Source: Rhynochetos jubatus (lineage: Eukaryota > Chordata > Aves > Eurypygiformes > Rhynochetidae). Taken from it: a DNA stretch of 64,000 bases. The stretch is from assembly GCA_027574665.1 (NCBI GenBank), contig CM050656.1, positions 17,063,501-17,127,500 of the forward strand. The letters are read 5' to 3'. Below, piece by piece: positions 39,201 to 45,331 of this stretch; the stretch's first letter is position 1, and every line of letters begins with the position of its first letter. The notes below the pieces were generated by a model. The model worked only from the letters and a program-made list of their open reading frames with translations, had not been told where the DNA came from and did no database searches. The position numbers were made by a program, and so were the translations under genes.

Positions 39201-41781
39201 CACAGCAGTATCCTCTTCATTCCAGGTTGGTTTCCTAAACCTCAGGTTTAAAGGAAGAAACACCACTAGTTGGCTGCTAACGAAGGTAGGAAAACCTGTT
39301 CCCAATGTAACTGGCACAGATGCATTCAACCCTGCACTGCACTCATCAGCGATGATGGTTTAAATGCCAGCACCTGCCCCACACGCATCACTTCATTAGA
39401 TCTCCGCTGAGGAGAATGGCCTAGTTCGTGTCCATCAAGACTGAGGAGGGCTTTGGGAAAGGTGATAGCACCTTGTGGACAGAGATACCCTGGGTCCTCC
39501 TAAAGACCCCAAGCTCTAAAAAATGTATCTTTCAAGATCCGAGAAGATACCTTGCTTTGCTGCCATAATGAGATTAGCCAGCAGGTCCAGCACTGCTTCC
39601 CTAGTTTTAAGAGACCTACTATCAACATGGCTAGAGAGGATACCACAGCCTCCAAAGCCTCTCCTGGGAGACATCCCTTTGGGCACAGATGCTGCTGTGC
39701 ACCTAACCGGTGAGGAGGAAGCTCCTGAATGCTTTTCAGCAGGTTCACAATTTGAAAGAAGGGAAAAAGGGAGAGATGCAAGATAAGGCGAGAGGTAGAG
39801 GATCAAAAGACGCATTGCTCTTTCCTTCTGAAACACAGTGGCCTATGAGGAGTCCTGCAACAGTGCAGTGGTTCACAGAAGGGAAACTCCTGCCTGATGG
39901 CGCAGACACTCTCTGGACAGAATTTGGTTTAGGATAAGAAACTGCCACATCCAGAAATATAGTCAGCGCTGTTAGTATTTCACACAGGAGAAAAATTAAT
40001 GAAAAAATGTGATTTTAGAACTGTTTTATGAGTACATCTGTGATTTCTTACACTAGTTCTCTTGCCTAGAAAGCATATGCTAAGTGTTTTCCTTTGTATT
40101 TAGGAAAAAGTATACAGGTCAAATTTCCACTCCTGTGAAATGCTCTTTTCTTTCAGGATTTCTCTGTACGTTTTGTAAATTGCTCTTCAAATATTCTACG
40201 ACTAAGCGCTCCCAAGAGAGACAAGGGTAACACAAGGCTGTTCATGTTTTAAATATTCCATCAAATTTGGCAAGATATTTGGGAGTCATGCAGCTGTAGC
40301 AGTTTTATTTAACCTGCAAAGACACCCCTATACAGGTGGCAAGTCTGAACTAACGGCATTTCCACAAAAAGGTGGTCTAGGTTGCAAAGGACTGAATGGT
40401 TTGAAATATGCTAAGGAAACCTGATCCTTTTGCCAAGAATTCTGGTTTCTTAACACAGGCGAGCAACCAGGTTGATTTTTCTCTGGTTGAGTAACTTAGA
40501 TAAAGAAGATAGAAGCATACGGATGTATATTCTTAAGCTATATCCGATTTTGAACTTGGGTAAACTGCTTCTGTGCTACTGTACTGCTTTACTGTAATTC
40601 CATTTATGTTTCTCTGTCAGCAACATCCCGTTACAGGTATCAGATAAAACCCTTTTTTAAATTGCACTCGGACGATTCCTGAAGAAGCCCCGCAGACGCA
40701 GCCATCGAAGGTGCAAATCCCCCGCAAAGGCCACCTTCAGGCACCCACCTAACTGCCCACAGGCATTCAGTGCACCCAGATTACACACCAGGCACGCTTG
40801 CAGCGTAATCCTCACCACAACACAAAACAAATCCTTCTCTGTCCTGCTCGGAACTCTCGGTAAACTTAGTTTAAGCCGCAGCTAGAATTAAATAAGCACC
40901 TCACAAAAGGAGACGTGTACTGGTAACCTCTGTAATACCATTAGAACTATCGAAAATTCACCATCATCCTGCCTAGGCTGTTTTTAGGCAAACTATAGAG
41001 GAGAGCAGAGCTCTGCCTTGGCATTGCGTGCGGTGATGCATCAGCCAGACCCCAGCCTACTACAGAAGCTTGTGAATACAGGGCACCCCGCCCGGGCACC
41101 CCTGCCGTTGGGAGAGCACCCTCAGCTCTGCCCCGTACACTCGGCAGGTTTTGTTTGCTGTGTTTGAACAGCCGGGTACCAAAAGGGAGGACGAGCGGGA
41201 GGGTGCAGGGCACGCTCTCCCAGGATGTCCGTCTCACCCCGGGGTGCACCGGCTCTCAGGTCATGCTGCCCCCGGGCCCGGGGGGCCGTGCACCCCCGTG
41301 ACCCGCCGCGGGACGGGCTTCCCAGAGCCAGGCTGGGACGGGGAACGGATGACAGCAGGGTGCTGGACCGGACCGGGAACATCCCGGAAAGCAAGGAGAG
41401 GTGAGGTACGGGAGAGCCCCTGGAAGAGCTGGGGGCGTGCGGAGAGACGCACAGGCAGGCTTAAGTCCGGGGAGCCGGTACCCCCCACCCGGGACGTCGC
41501 GGGGTTACAGCTGGTACTCGGGAGTAGGGGTGGGGGGACAGCCCACCCGGGTCGAACGTCCTCTACCCCGGGAGGGGAGCCGAGCCGCAGTCCCCCTTCC
41601 CTGCCCGGCCCCGTAGCCGACCCCCGCCCCGCGGAGTGGTGGAGGTGCGGGGCGCCCCGTCGCCGCCGGCCAGGGGAGCAGGGCCCGCCGTCACGCCCCC
41701 CCACCCCCCCCCGGGTCCCGCTTACGTTTGCGCCGTGGGAGAGATGCGTCCTCGCCTTGTCCTCTCGGCTCCCAAATGCAT
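1063..41781 (-). CDS. COL24A1: Collagen alpha-1(XXIV) chain, 5' part, 12 exons joined, runs off left edge
   Basis: This is a fibrillar (clade B) procollagen chain. It is secreted, trimerises in the ER and is deposited in extracellular matrix; in mammals it is mainly linked to bone and cornea. The twelve exons are 41726-41781, 35228-35289, 27561-28864, 20254-20307, 18051-18104, 15530-15583, 13968-14021, 7436-7480, 5130-5183, 3903-3947, 1815-1868 and 1063-1107. All introns are GT-AG. Phases are 2, then 1, then 0 throughout the helix exons, and the joined frame stays open for about 627 codons. Layout is signal peptide (about 1-34), TSPN/laminin-G-like domain (about 43-240, four cysteines), variable linker (to about 465), and Gly-X-Y repeats from residue 466. 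COL24A1 is preferred over COL27A1 and the COL5/COL11 chains because the N-terminus, the TSPN end and every helix exon match recalled human COL24A1 in order; one 18-residue exon product is identical. The remaining helix and C-propeptide are outside the window. Confidence 0.97.
1108..1814 (-). other. COL24A1 intron 11
   Basis: A 707-bp intron, the shortest here. It holds an A-rich run at 1206-1227 and nothing else notable. Confidence 0.9.
1815..1868 (-). CDS. COL24A1: COL24A1 exon 11 (54-bp Gly-X-Y exon)
   Basis: The exon encodes GFIGPPGVAGQPGPEGER, with acceptor TTTTTAG and donor GTAGGT. It matches the recalled human segment GFIGSPGEAGQLGPEGER with three substitutions. Confidence 0.95.
2535..2559 (+). 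mobile_element. Short CR1 3' tail (ATTCTGTG repeat) in intron 10
   Basis: AACCATTCTGTGATTCTGTG followed by ATTC is the octamer tail that ends CR1 elements. No clear CR1 body precedes it, so this may be an extremely 5'-truncated insertion or a chance repeat. Confidence 0.45.
3281..3386. repeat. A/C-rich low-complexity stretch in intron 10
   Basis: Repeated CAAAA, CCAAA and CAAAC units with almost no G or T; transcript strand is T/G-rich. Confidence 0.85.
3903..3947 (-). CDS. COL24A1: COL24A1 exon 10 (45-bp Gly-X-Y exon)
   Basis: The exon encodes GLAGPEGNPGPKGVR, with acceptor TTGTAATAG and donor GTAAGT. Human COL24A1 has the same 13 leading residues as recalled, with only the last two different. 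Length 45 bp and phase 0 match. Confidence 0.95.
3948..5129 (-). other. COL24A1 intron 9
   Basis: AT-rich intron; no repeat family, RNA gene or extra exon recognised. Confidence 0.9.
5130..5183 (-). CDS. COL24A1: COL24A1 exon 9 (54-bp Gly-X-Y exon, weak donor)
   Basis: The exon encodes GIPGMAGNIGAVGYPGRQ, close to the recalled human segment starting GIPGFAGNIG. The acceptor CACACTTAG lies behind 15 T and a long C-rich tract on the transcript strand. The donor is GTGCAG, weaker than the GTAAG or GTGAG donors of most neighbours. Skipping would be in frame and remove exactly six triplets. Confidence 0.93.
5193..5250 (+). repeat. A15 run followed by G-rich tract beside the exon 9 acceptor
   Basis: The plus strand has 15 A then about 43 bases made almost only of G with a few T and A. 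On the transcript strand it is a C-rich then T15 polypyrimidine tract ending 9 nt before the exon 9 splice site. The G runs could form a quadruplex on the template strand. Confidence 0.9.
6872..6889. promoter_or_regulatory. Perfect inverted pair of CRE-type half sites in intron 8
   Basis: AACGTCA, four bases TGGC, then TGACGTT form an exact 7-bp inverted repeat. Each arm is close to a CRE (TGACGTCA). There is no supporting evidence for function beyond the motif. Confidence 0.35.
7436..7480 (-). CDS. COL24A1: COL24A1 exon 8 (45-bp Gly-X-Y exon)
   Basis: The exon encodes GPKGYVGLRGPRGEQ, with acceptor CCTGCAG and donor GTAAGT. Its 45-bp length matches the human exon in the same position (five triplets ending GEQ). 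It is poor in proline at Y positions compared with its neighbours. Confidence 0.94.
7481..13967 (-). other. COL24A1 intron 7
   Basis: A 6.5-kb AT-rich intron with only short homopolymer runs (for example near 8925-8942 and 12846-12856). No repeat family or extra collagen exon recognised. Confidence 0.88.
13968..14021 (-). CDS. COL24A1: COL24A1 exon 7 (54-bp Gly-X-Y exon)
   Basis: The exon encodes GDPGPIGFPGPPGIKGQK, with acceptor CGTACAG and donor GTAAGA. It is phase 0 and 54 bp. It follows exon 6 as in human, where the corresponding segment also starts with GD and contains GPPG. Confidence 0.94.
14022..15529 (-). other. COL24A1 intron 6
   Basis: Contains the CR1 fragment at 15085-15242; otherwise AT-rich with no recognised feature. 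Confidence 0.9.
15085..15242 (-). mobile_element. CR1 LINE fragment in intron 6
   Basis: On the plus strand GTGAAGAATTTCTTCCTTAT, then ATCCCTTGTCCTGTCACTAC and CTTTCTTGTAGGCCCTCTTC are reverse complements of the CR1 3' coding region, so the element is on the minus strand. Both ends are truncated. Confidence 0.8.
15530..15583 (-). CDS. COL24A1: COL24A1 exon 6 (54 bp, contains a Gly-X-Y interruption)
   Basis: The exon encodes GPKGDPGFSPGQAKRGEK, with acceptor GTGACAG and donor GTAATA. Read in triplets it is GPK GDP GFS PGQ AKR GEK, so two consecutive triplets lack Gly in the first position. Human COL24A1 has an interruption at the same place, so this looks like a conserved imperfection and not a sequencing error. 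The human residues at the second broken triplet are Pro-Val-Pro; here they are Ala-Lys-Arg. Confidence 0.94.
15584..18050 (-). other. COL24A1 intron 5
   Basis: Contains the TA/TG repeat at 16941-17003; otherwise nothing recognised. Confidence 0.9.
16941..17003. repeat. Degenerate TA/TG repeat in intron 5
   Basis: AT-rich alternating sequence passes into TGTGTGTG and back to TATATATA; an imperfect microsatellite. Confidence 0.8.
18051..18104 (-). CDS. COL24A1: COL24A1 exon 5 (54-bp Gly-X-Y exon)
   Basis: The exon encodes GIPGPHGNPGLPGLPGPK, with acceptor TTTTGTAG and donor GTGAGT. As far as I recall this is identical to the human COL24A1 segment, making it the strongest single-exon identification in the helix. 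Confidence 0.96.
18105..20253 (-). other. COL24A1 intron 4
   Basis: No repeat family or extra exon recognised. Confidence 0.9.
20254..20307 (-). CDS. COL24A1: COL24A1 exon 4 (54-bp Gly-X-Y exon)
   Basis: The exon encodes GPPGLPGLPGPSGKRGPR, with acceptor CACCAG and donor GTGAGT. It is 54 bp and phase 0 at both ends, the standard fibrillar-collagen module. Recalled human COL24A1 has the same segment with small changes, including the shared GPSGKRGPR. Confidence 0.95.
21472..21504. repeat. A19-G14 homopolymer junction in intron 3
   Basis: Nineteen A are followed directly by fourteen G on the plus strand. On the transcript strand this is a pure pyrimidine tract. Run lengths here may be unreliable. 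Confidence 0.9.
22064..22160. repeat. A/C-rich (AAAC)-type low-complexity stretch in intron 3
   Basis: Units such as AAACAAACAAACAC occur twice and are separated by C-rich runs. Confidence 0.8.
24183..24213. repeat. (AT)n microsatellite in intron 3
   Basis: About 31 bases of uninterrupted alternating A and T. Confidence 0.95.
27561..28864 (-). CDS. COL24A1: COL24A1 exon 3: TSPN domain, variable linker and start of triple helix
   Basis: This 1304-bp exon is the large N-propeptide exon of the gene. Acceptor TTTTTACAG precedes the junction codon for Ala40, and donor GTAAGT follows the Gly-Pro-Pro triplet. It opens with IDVLHQLG and carries a laminin-G-like TSPN fold with cysteines at residues 178, 217, 232 and 239, the last two in NYCKYVKQQCRQ. 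The linker has N-glycosylation sequons at about 305, 345, 360 and 405, with another at 124 inside the domain. An acidic tyrosine-rich stretch (residues 441-454, including YAYDYEDLD) leads into RGPKGETGPP, where Gly-X-Y begins. Open frame continues past the true donor into the intron for a few codons. The linker is poorly conserved against human, as expected for this family. Confidence 0.97.
28865..35227 (-). other. COL24A1 intron 2
   Basis: Contains the degraded CR1 fragment at 30757-30925. A moderately GC-richer patch at about 33900-34330 has several overlapping short frames but no recognisable gene. Confidence 0.88.
30757..30925 (+). mobile_element. Degraded CR1 LINE 3' fragment in intron 2
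   Basis: The order of remnants AGTGGTGGAGG, GAGATTTTCAAAGCTGAACTGGACA, GGTAGGGTTAGATGAG and CCTTCAACCTAAAT follows the CR1 3' end consensus with many substitutions and a shortened middle. It looks older than the copy at 45.2 kb. Confidence 0.72.
35228..35289 (-). CDS. COL24A1: COL24A1 exon 2 (hydrophobic core of signal peptide)
   Basis: A 62-bp exon lies between acceptor CCCTTTTAG and donor GTGAGAA. It completes the Thr codon from exon 1 and encodes KTLLFIAICIAVGVAQVPKQ, ending one base into the next codon. This is a typical signal-peptide core, with probable cleavage after GVA (residue 34). It parallels recalled human COL24A1 at the same position. The short length and the two different phases at its ends would hide it from an ORF scan. 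Confidence 0.93.
35290..41725 (-). other. COL24A1 intron 1
   Basis: Contains the solo LTR at 37115-37681, a short TA-rich repeat near 36523-36555, and the 3' part of the CpG island at its right end. Confidence 0.88.
37115..37681 (+). mobile_element. Solo LTR of an avian ERVL-type endogenous retrovirus, in COL24A1 intron 1
   Basis: The 567-bp unit starts TGTGCTGGTTT and ends AAACCATAACA, giving imperfect TG..CA terminal inverted repeats. It has the internal texture of bird ERVL LTRs: an AT-rich centre with ATTAAA near 37548, then a purine-rich GAAGGGAGGTGAGTGAGGG stretch before the 3' end. No gag, pol or env sequence adjoins it, so it is a solo LTR left by recombination. It lies antisense to COL24A1, so its polyadenylation signal points against the gene. 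ACAGG occurs just before the LTR and overlaps its last three bases. Confidence 0.82.
41726..41781 (-). CDS. COL24A1: COL24A1 exon 1 coding part (start codon, n-region of signal peptide)
   Basis: The peptide is MHLGAERTRRGRISPTAQ plus the first two bases of a Thr codon, followed by donor GTAAGC. It aligns with the recalled human start, MHLRAHRTRRG onward. The basic residues suit the n-region of a long signal peptide. This ATG (41779-41781) is chosen by that homology and because its frame joins exon 2 in phase 2. Its context is weak, with C at -3 and C at +4. Another ATG lies 10 nt upstream in a different frame. The exon is inside a CpG island. Confidence 0.93.
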
Positions 41782-42108
41782 TTGTATGCATTTGCCCGGG
41801 CAGCGGGGATCCGAGGGAAATTCGGAGCCGAGCGCCGCGCCGCCGCAGGGTCAGGTCCTGCCCGTGAAACCCCGCCGGCCCCAAGGTCTCCGCCGAGCTC
41901 CGCACAAGCCCGAGGGCGGCCCGCGGGGGCGGGCGCGGCGGGATGGGGGGGCGGGGGGGGGGGCGCGCCGGGGGCTGGGTGGCGGTGGAGCCCCGCGGCT
42001 GCCCGCGGAGTCCGGCGGCGGAGCGGCGCTGCAGCCGCCTTGCCCCGGCACCGGCGGTCCTCCCCCCGCCTGCCTCGGTGTTAAGTTTCAGCGCTGGCTG
42101 CCTGGCGA

Positions 42109-42116
42109 TTACATCA
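42109..42116 (-). promoter_or_regulatory. CRE/AP-1-like element TGATGTAA upstream of COL24A1
   Basis: On the gene's strand the sequence GCTGATGTAATCG lies about 330 bp upstream of the ATG, in a less GC-extreme pocket of the island. It differs from the ATF/CREB form TGACGTAA by one base. Published mouse work links Col24a1 transcription in osteoblasts to CREB-AP1 complexes; whether this is the orthologous site is inference. Confidence 0.4.
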
Positions 42117-43059
42117 GCAAACACAGCCCCCGGGGCGGGCCGGACCCCGGCCGCGCATGGTGCGCGCTGCCCCGCGCAGGTTCCCCCCTCCGGCGCTGGA
42201 CCCGCACCCGCGGCGGTCCCGGGCGCCGTCCGCCCCAGCACCGGCGGGGCCCGGGACGGTGAGCAGAGCGGCGGCCCCAGGTGCGCCCGGTAGGGCACGG
42301 CCGGCCGCGCCGCTGACAGCGATGGGGTGGGAAGAGGCGGGCAGGTGATGCCGTTTAGGGCATCCGAAGGGCGAGGAGAGCCTGCGGTTCCCGCTGCGCT
42401 TCAGCTGGCAGGGCTCGGCAGGAAGCTGCAAGTCGAATTAAAACGTGGGGACGGAGGAAGGGGGGAGGGAGATGATGAAATACTGTAAAGAGAAAAAGCT
42501 GAGCGTGCTGGAGGTTTTGCATCTCGCGTATAATTGGGCTAAGGTCCAGCCGTCCTCCCTCTGGAAATTGTTTGAAGAGCAGATGCAATTTGGTAGCATT
42601 ACAATGCCAGATGAAGCACGACATTTCTTCCTGAAGAGGCAAAGGTCTTTTCAGCTTTCATTTCCAGCTTTCTTACCTGGTCCCAGGAACACGGTCTATT
42701 ATACCTTTATCCCCTAAGACACCTTCATGCAATCTGCCTCTCAAAACAAACAAGGTAGAGTTAAACGATACCAGACGTTGCAATACCCGCTGCACAACAA
42801 ACCCGCGGTGAAGTCCTGCAGCCTTACCTAGGCAAAACTTACACTGACTTCAGCAGAAGTTCGGTGTGAGTTAGGATTGCAGTCTTTGGCTCTTGCTGGG
42901 TGTTACAAGAACAAAGATTTCACACCAGACCTGCAGCAAAGACCTTCAAATTGTAGGCAAGATGGAGAAAGCCAATGTGAAATAAAATCAAACTTGTTAC
43001 CAAACAGCAGAAAACGAGAATTATAAGGCACAGAGAAATGTTGTGCTGGGAACAGGGAG

Positions 43060-43080
43060 AAAAAAAAAAAGGGGGGGGGG
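43060..43080. repeat. A11-G10 homopolymer junction upstream of COL24A1
   Basis: Eleven A are followed directly by ten G. It is the third A-run to G-run junction in the window. Confidence 0.9.
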
Positions 43081-44262
43081 AAGGGAGATGCAGAGTGGGG
43101 CAACCAAGGGCAAACTGAGACCAGTGAATTTATTTGGGGATAACAGAAGCCAAAGTTACAGGGGAAATAACTCATTCTCCGGCAACACATCCGAGTGTTT
43201 TAGTGTTTAATTTCACACTCCAATCTGTTTTCAATAACTTGAACCATCCAGAATCTGTCTATTCTCACTGACTACAATGGGATTTCCTATTCACTTCACC
43301 TTTTGAAAGCTGAAGGTAAAAGCTGGCAACGTTTTGCCTTCCTACATACCTTGCATTAAACACAGAATGACAGCAGAACATGAAAATTCATTTGTTCACA
43401 GAAAAGAACGTGGTGTCTGCCCAGGGAAGTGTTGGGGACTGTTGCAATAAAGTCTTTGTCAGCAGAATGGCTCCCAACAACTGCACTGTTCCATTTTGTT
43501 TAGGTTTTGTTTATTAGCATTAAGATGAACTAAAATGTGTACATTACAGATTAGGTTTGGAACGGTTTGGTGCCATTCCATGAACTCCAACAAATCCTTA
43601 AATAAGATGTCTTGAGGGCATATAGTTGGTTTATTAACCCTTTAACATCATCTTTCAGGCTATTATGCACAGTAATCTGTCCCAGGAGTGACCCTGCGTA
43701 AGTCCTGCCTTTGTTTCAGAGAACGCGAACAAGCACAGGAGCCAGCCTGCAGCACAAGGCGAGATGGGATGGGGACATCACATGCCTTTCCAGCAGTGCT
43801 TGCACTGACGAACGCACAACTTGAGGTTCTTGCCAGCTGCACATACAGGGTGTAAATGACCCTGATTATGCAGTGACTTAAAACAGTATAAGATTTAAAA
43901 ATTAGCATTGTTTTTTCAGTTTTCTATGTTCAAAACTACAACATTGATTTCGTAAAGTAGGAGACTCTACTCCTGTTTGGCACTTTGCTTCTTAGGTCCT
44001 TGTTACAGCACCTGCTGTTGTTTGAACCCAGCCTTCAGGCTATTTGGGCAGGGTCCTTGGATGTTCTTGTGCAAGGAGACCAGGGGGCTGGTCAGGCCGT
44101 GGGGAGGCACAGGCCAGGGAAAGGATTACCTGTGCCCTTCCATTTCCCTGCTACACACAGCTCACACATCTGAGCCATGTGTCCCCAAAAAGGTTGGGAA
44201 TGTACAAGGGATGCTCCTTGTTCCCTTCCCTGTGTCTCTCTGCCTGGCAACTCCTGCACTGT

Positions 44263-44411
44263 TGGTTTGTTGGTTTTTTTTTTTTTTTTGAGAAGTGGGT
44301 GTGGAGGTTTTGTTTGTTTGGTTTTGAAGTTTTGGGGGTTTTTTCTGTTGTTTGTTTTATCTTTTGGGTTTGTTTCTTTGTGGTTGTTTGTTGGTGGGTT
44401 TTTTTGTTTTT
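44263..44411. repeat. T/G-rich low-complexity stretch
   Basis: Almost entirely T and G with many TTTG and GTTTT units. Long apparent reading frames here (44044-44631) are a by-product of this composition. Confidence 0.85.
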
Positions 44412-45197
44412 AAACTTTACTCTGCAACTTAGTTGCTTTCCTTCGATATTAACACCCTTCAGAGCTGCTGAAGCTCCTAACAGAAGAAATTTGCACCATC
44501 TAATGCAGATGAAGAAGGCGAACGAAAAAGCACAAGGAAATGCAGTGACTTTCCCGATGTCAGACAGTGTGTGGCACTGTCAGAAACAATCCAGCAATCC
44601 CCGACTTGTTGCCCATCACCTTGTGTTTTAGATCAGCTCCAAATCCTTCTAAGCTTCATGGCAAGCATCAGTATCAGTTTTATTATTCTTACACTTGCTT
44701 CTTCCAAGTGTTCTTACAGCCTAATAAGCAAAACCTACTATGTTTAAAGCTATCAGATTACATATGTTTATTTCCAGAACTATATATAGCCATCTGTATA
44801 CTTACACACGCCAAAAGACATGATCAGGTTCCAAATGTGTTAGCACTCCTTGCAAGATGGTGATGCTGGATATTCATTTCCTATGGCAAATGTCCCAAGA
44901 TCTCTTTTTTCCATGTCTGCTATCTCCTGCTTGACCACAGCCTATCCCTGATTTTTCTTACCTCTCCAAGTAAACCCAGGGATTACTGAAATGCGAAATT
45001 AATTCTTCTGAGATATTACTTCTTGCCTTTCTGTCATGATTACAAGCTCTTCTTCTGTTTGTTTTCTCCTTTTCCAGCAGTCTTTTGTCCTCCTTTCATG
45101 ATCTGACTTGCTTGTCTGTCATTTCAGATTACAGCTGCTGAGCTCCAGCACGCTTTGGGGTACAGAACAGGAGCTACTCTTAACTGGTGTATGAGGC

Positions 45198-45331
45198 AAG
45201 GAAGGGTTCAAGGCCAGGCTGGATGAGATTCTGAGCAGCCTGGTCTAGCAGACGTGTCCCTGCCCATGGCAGGGGGGTTGGAACGAGATGGTCTTTAAGG
45301 TCCCTTCCAAACAAAACCATTCTATGACTGG
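45198..45331 (+). mobile_element. CR1 LINE 3' end fragment
   Basis: The fragment runs from GGTTCAAGGCCAGGCTGGAT through the conserved block with GTGTCCCTGCCCATGGCAGG and GGTCTTTAAGGTCCCTTCCAA, to the tail CCATTCTATGACTGG. These are hallmarks of the CR1 3' untranslated end. Similarity to the family consensus is high, suggesting a relatively young copy. Confidence 0.9.

Larger units (their letters stand above)
28735..41791 (-). other. Overlapping upstream ORF in the COL24A1 mRNA (85 codons)
   Basis: An ATG at 41789-41791 lies 10 nt upstream of the COL24A1 ATG in a different frame. In the spliced transcript (41726-41791, 35228-35289, 28735-28864) it stays open through exon 2 and ends at a TAG in exon 3, about 85 codons in total. 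The two start codons sit in a tandem 10-nt repeat, CAAATGCATA then CAAATGCATT, so both have C at -3 and C at +4. If transcription starts upstream, ribosomes would have to leak past this ATG. A protein product is not suggested; a translational brake is possible. Confidence 0.6.
41170..42340. promoter_or_regulatory. COL24A1: CpG island and promoter region of COL24A1
   Basis: This is the only long stretch of high GC and dense CG dinucleotides in the window, against AT-rich flanks. It covers coding exon 1 and about 550 bp upstream of the ATG on the minus strand. No TATA box is seen upstream of exon 1, which fits a CpG-type promoter with dispersed start sites. The transcription start cannot be placed from sequence alone. 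G-runs at about 41944-41962 and C-runs at 41696-41713 may be assembly-prone. Confidence 0.85.
42341..45197. other. Upstream flank of COL24A1, first part
   Basis: Leaves the CpG island and becomes AT-rich. Holds the A11-G10 junction and the T/G-rich stretch. A 90-codon plus-strand frame at 42445-42717 next to the island has no recognised similarity. Confidence 0.7.

Noticed and set aside
41151-41867. 238-codon plus-strand frame across the CpG island
   Set aside because: GC-rich sequence with few stops. The peptide is Gly/Pro/Arg/Ser biased, overlaps the real exon 1 on the other strand, and has no recognisable domain.
44044-44631. 195-codon plus-strand frame with long Phe/Val/Trp/Cys runs
   Set aside because: Produced by the T/G-rich low-complexity stretch at 44263-44411; not a membrane protein.
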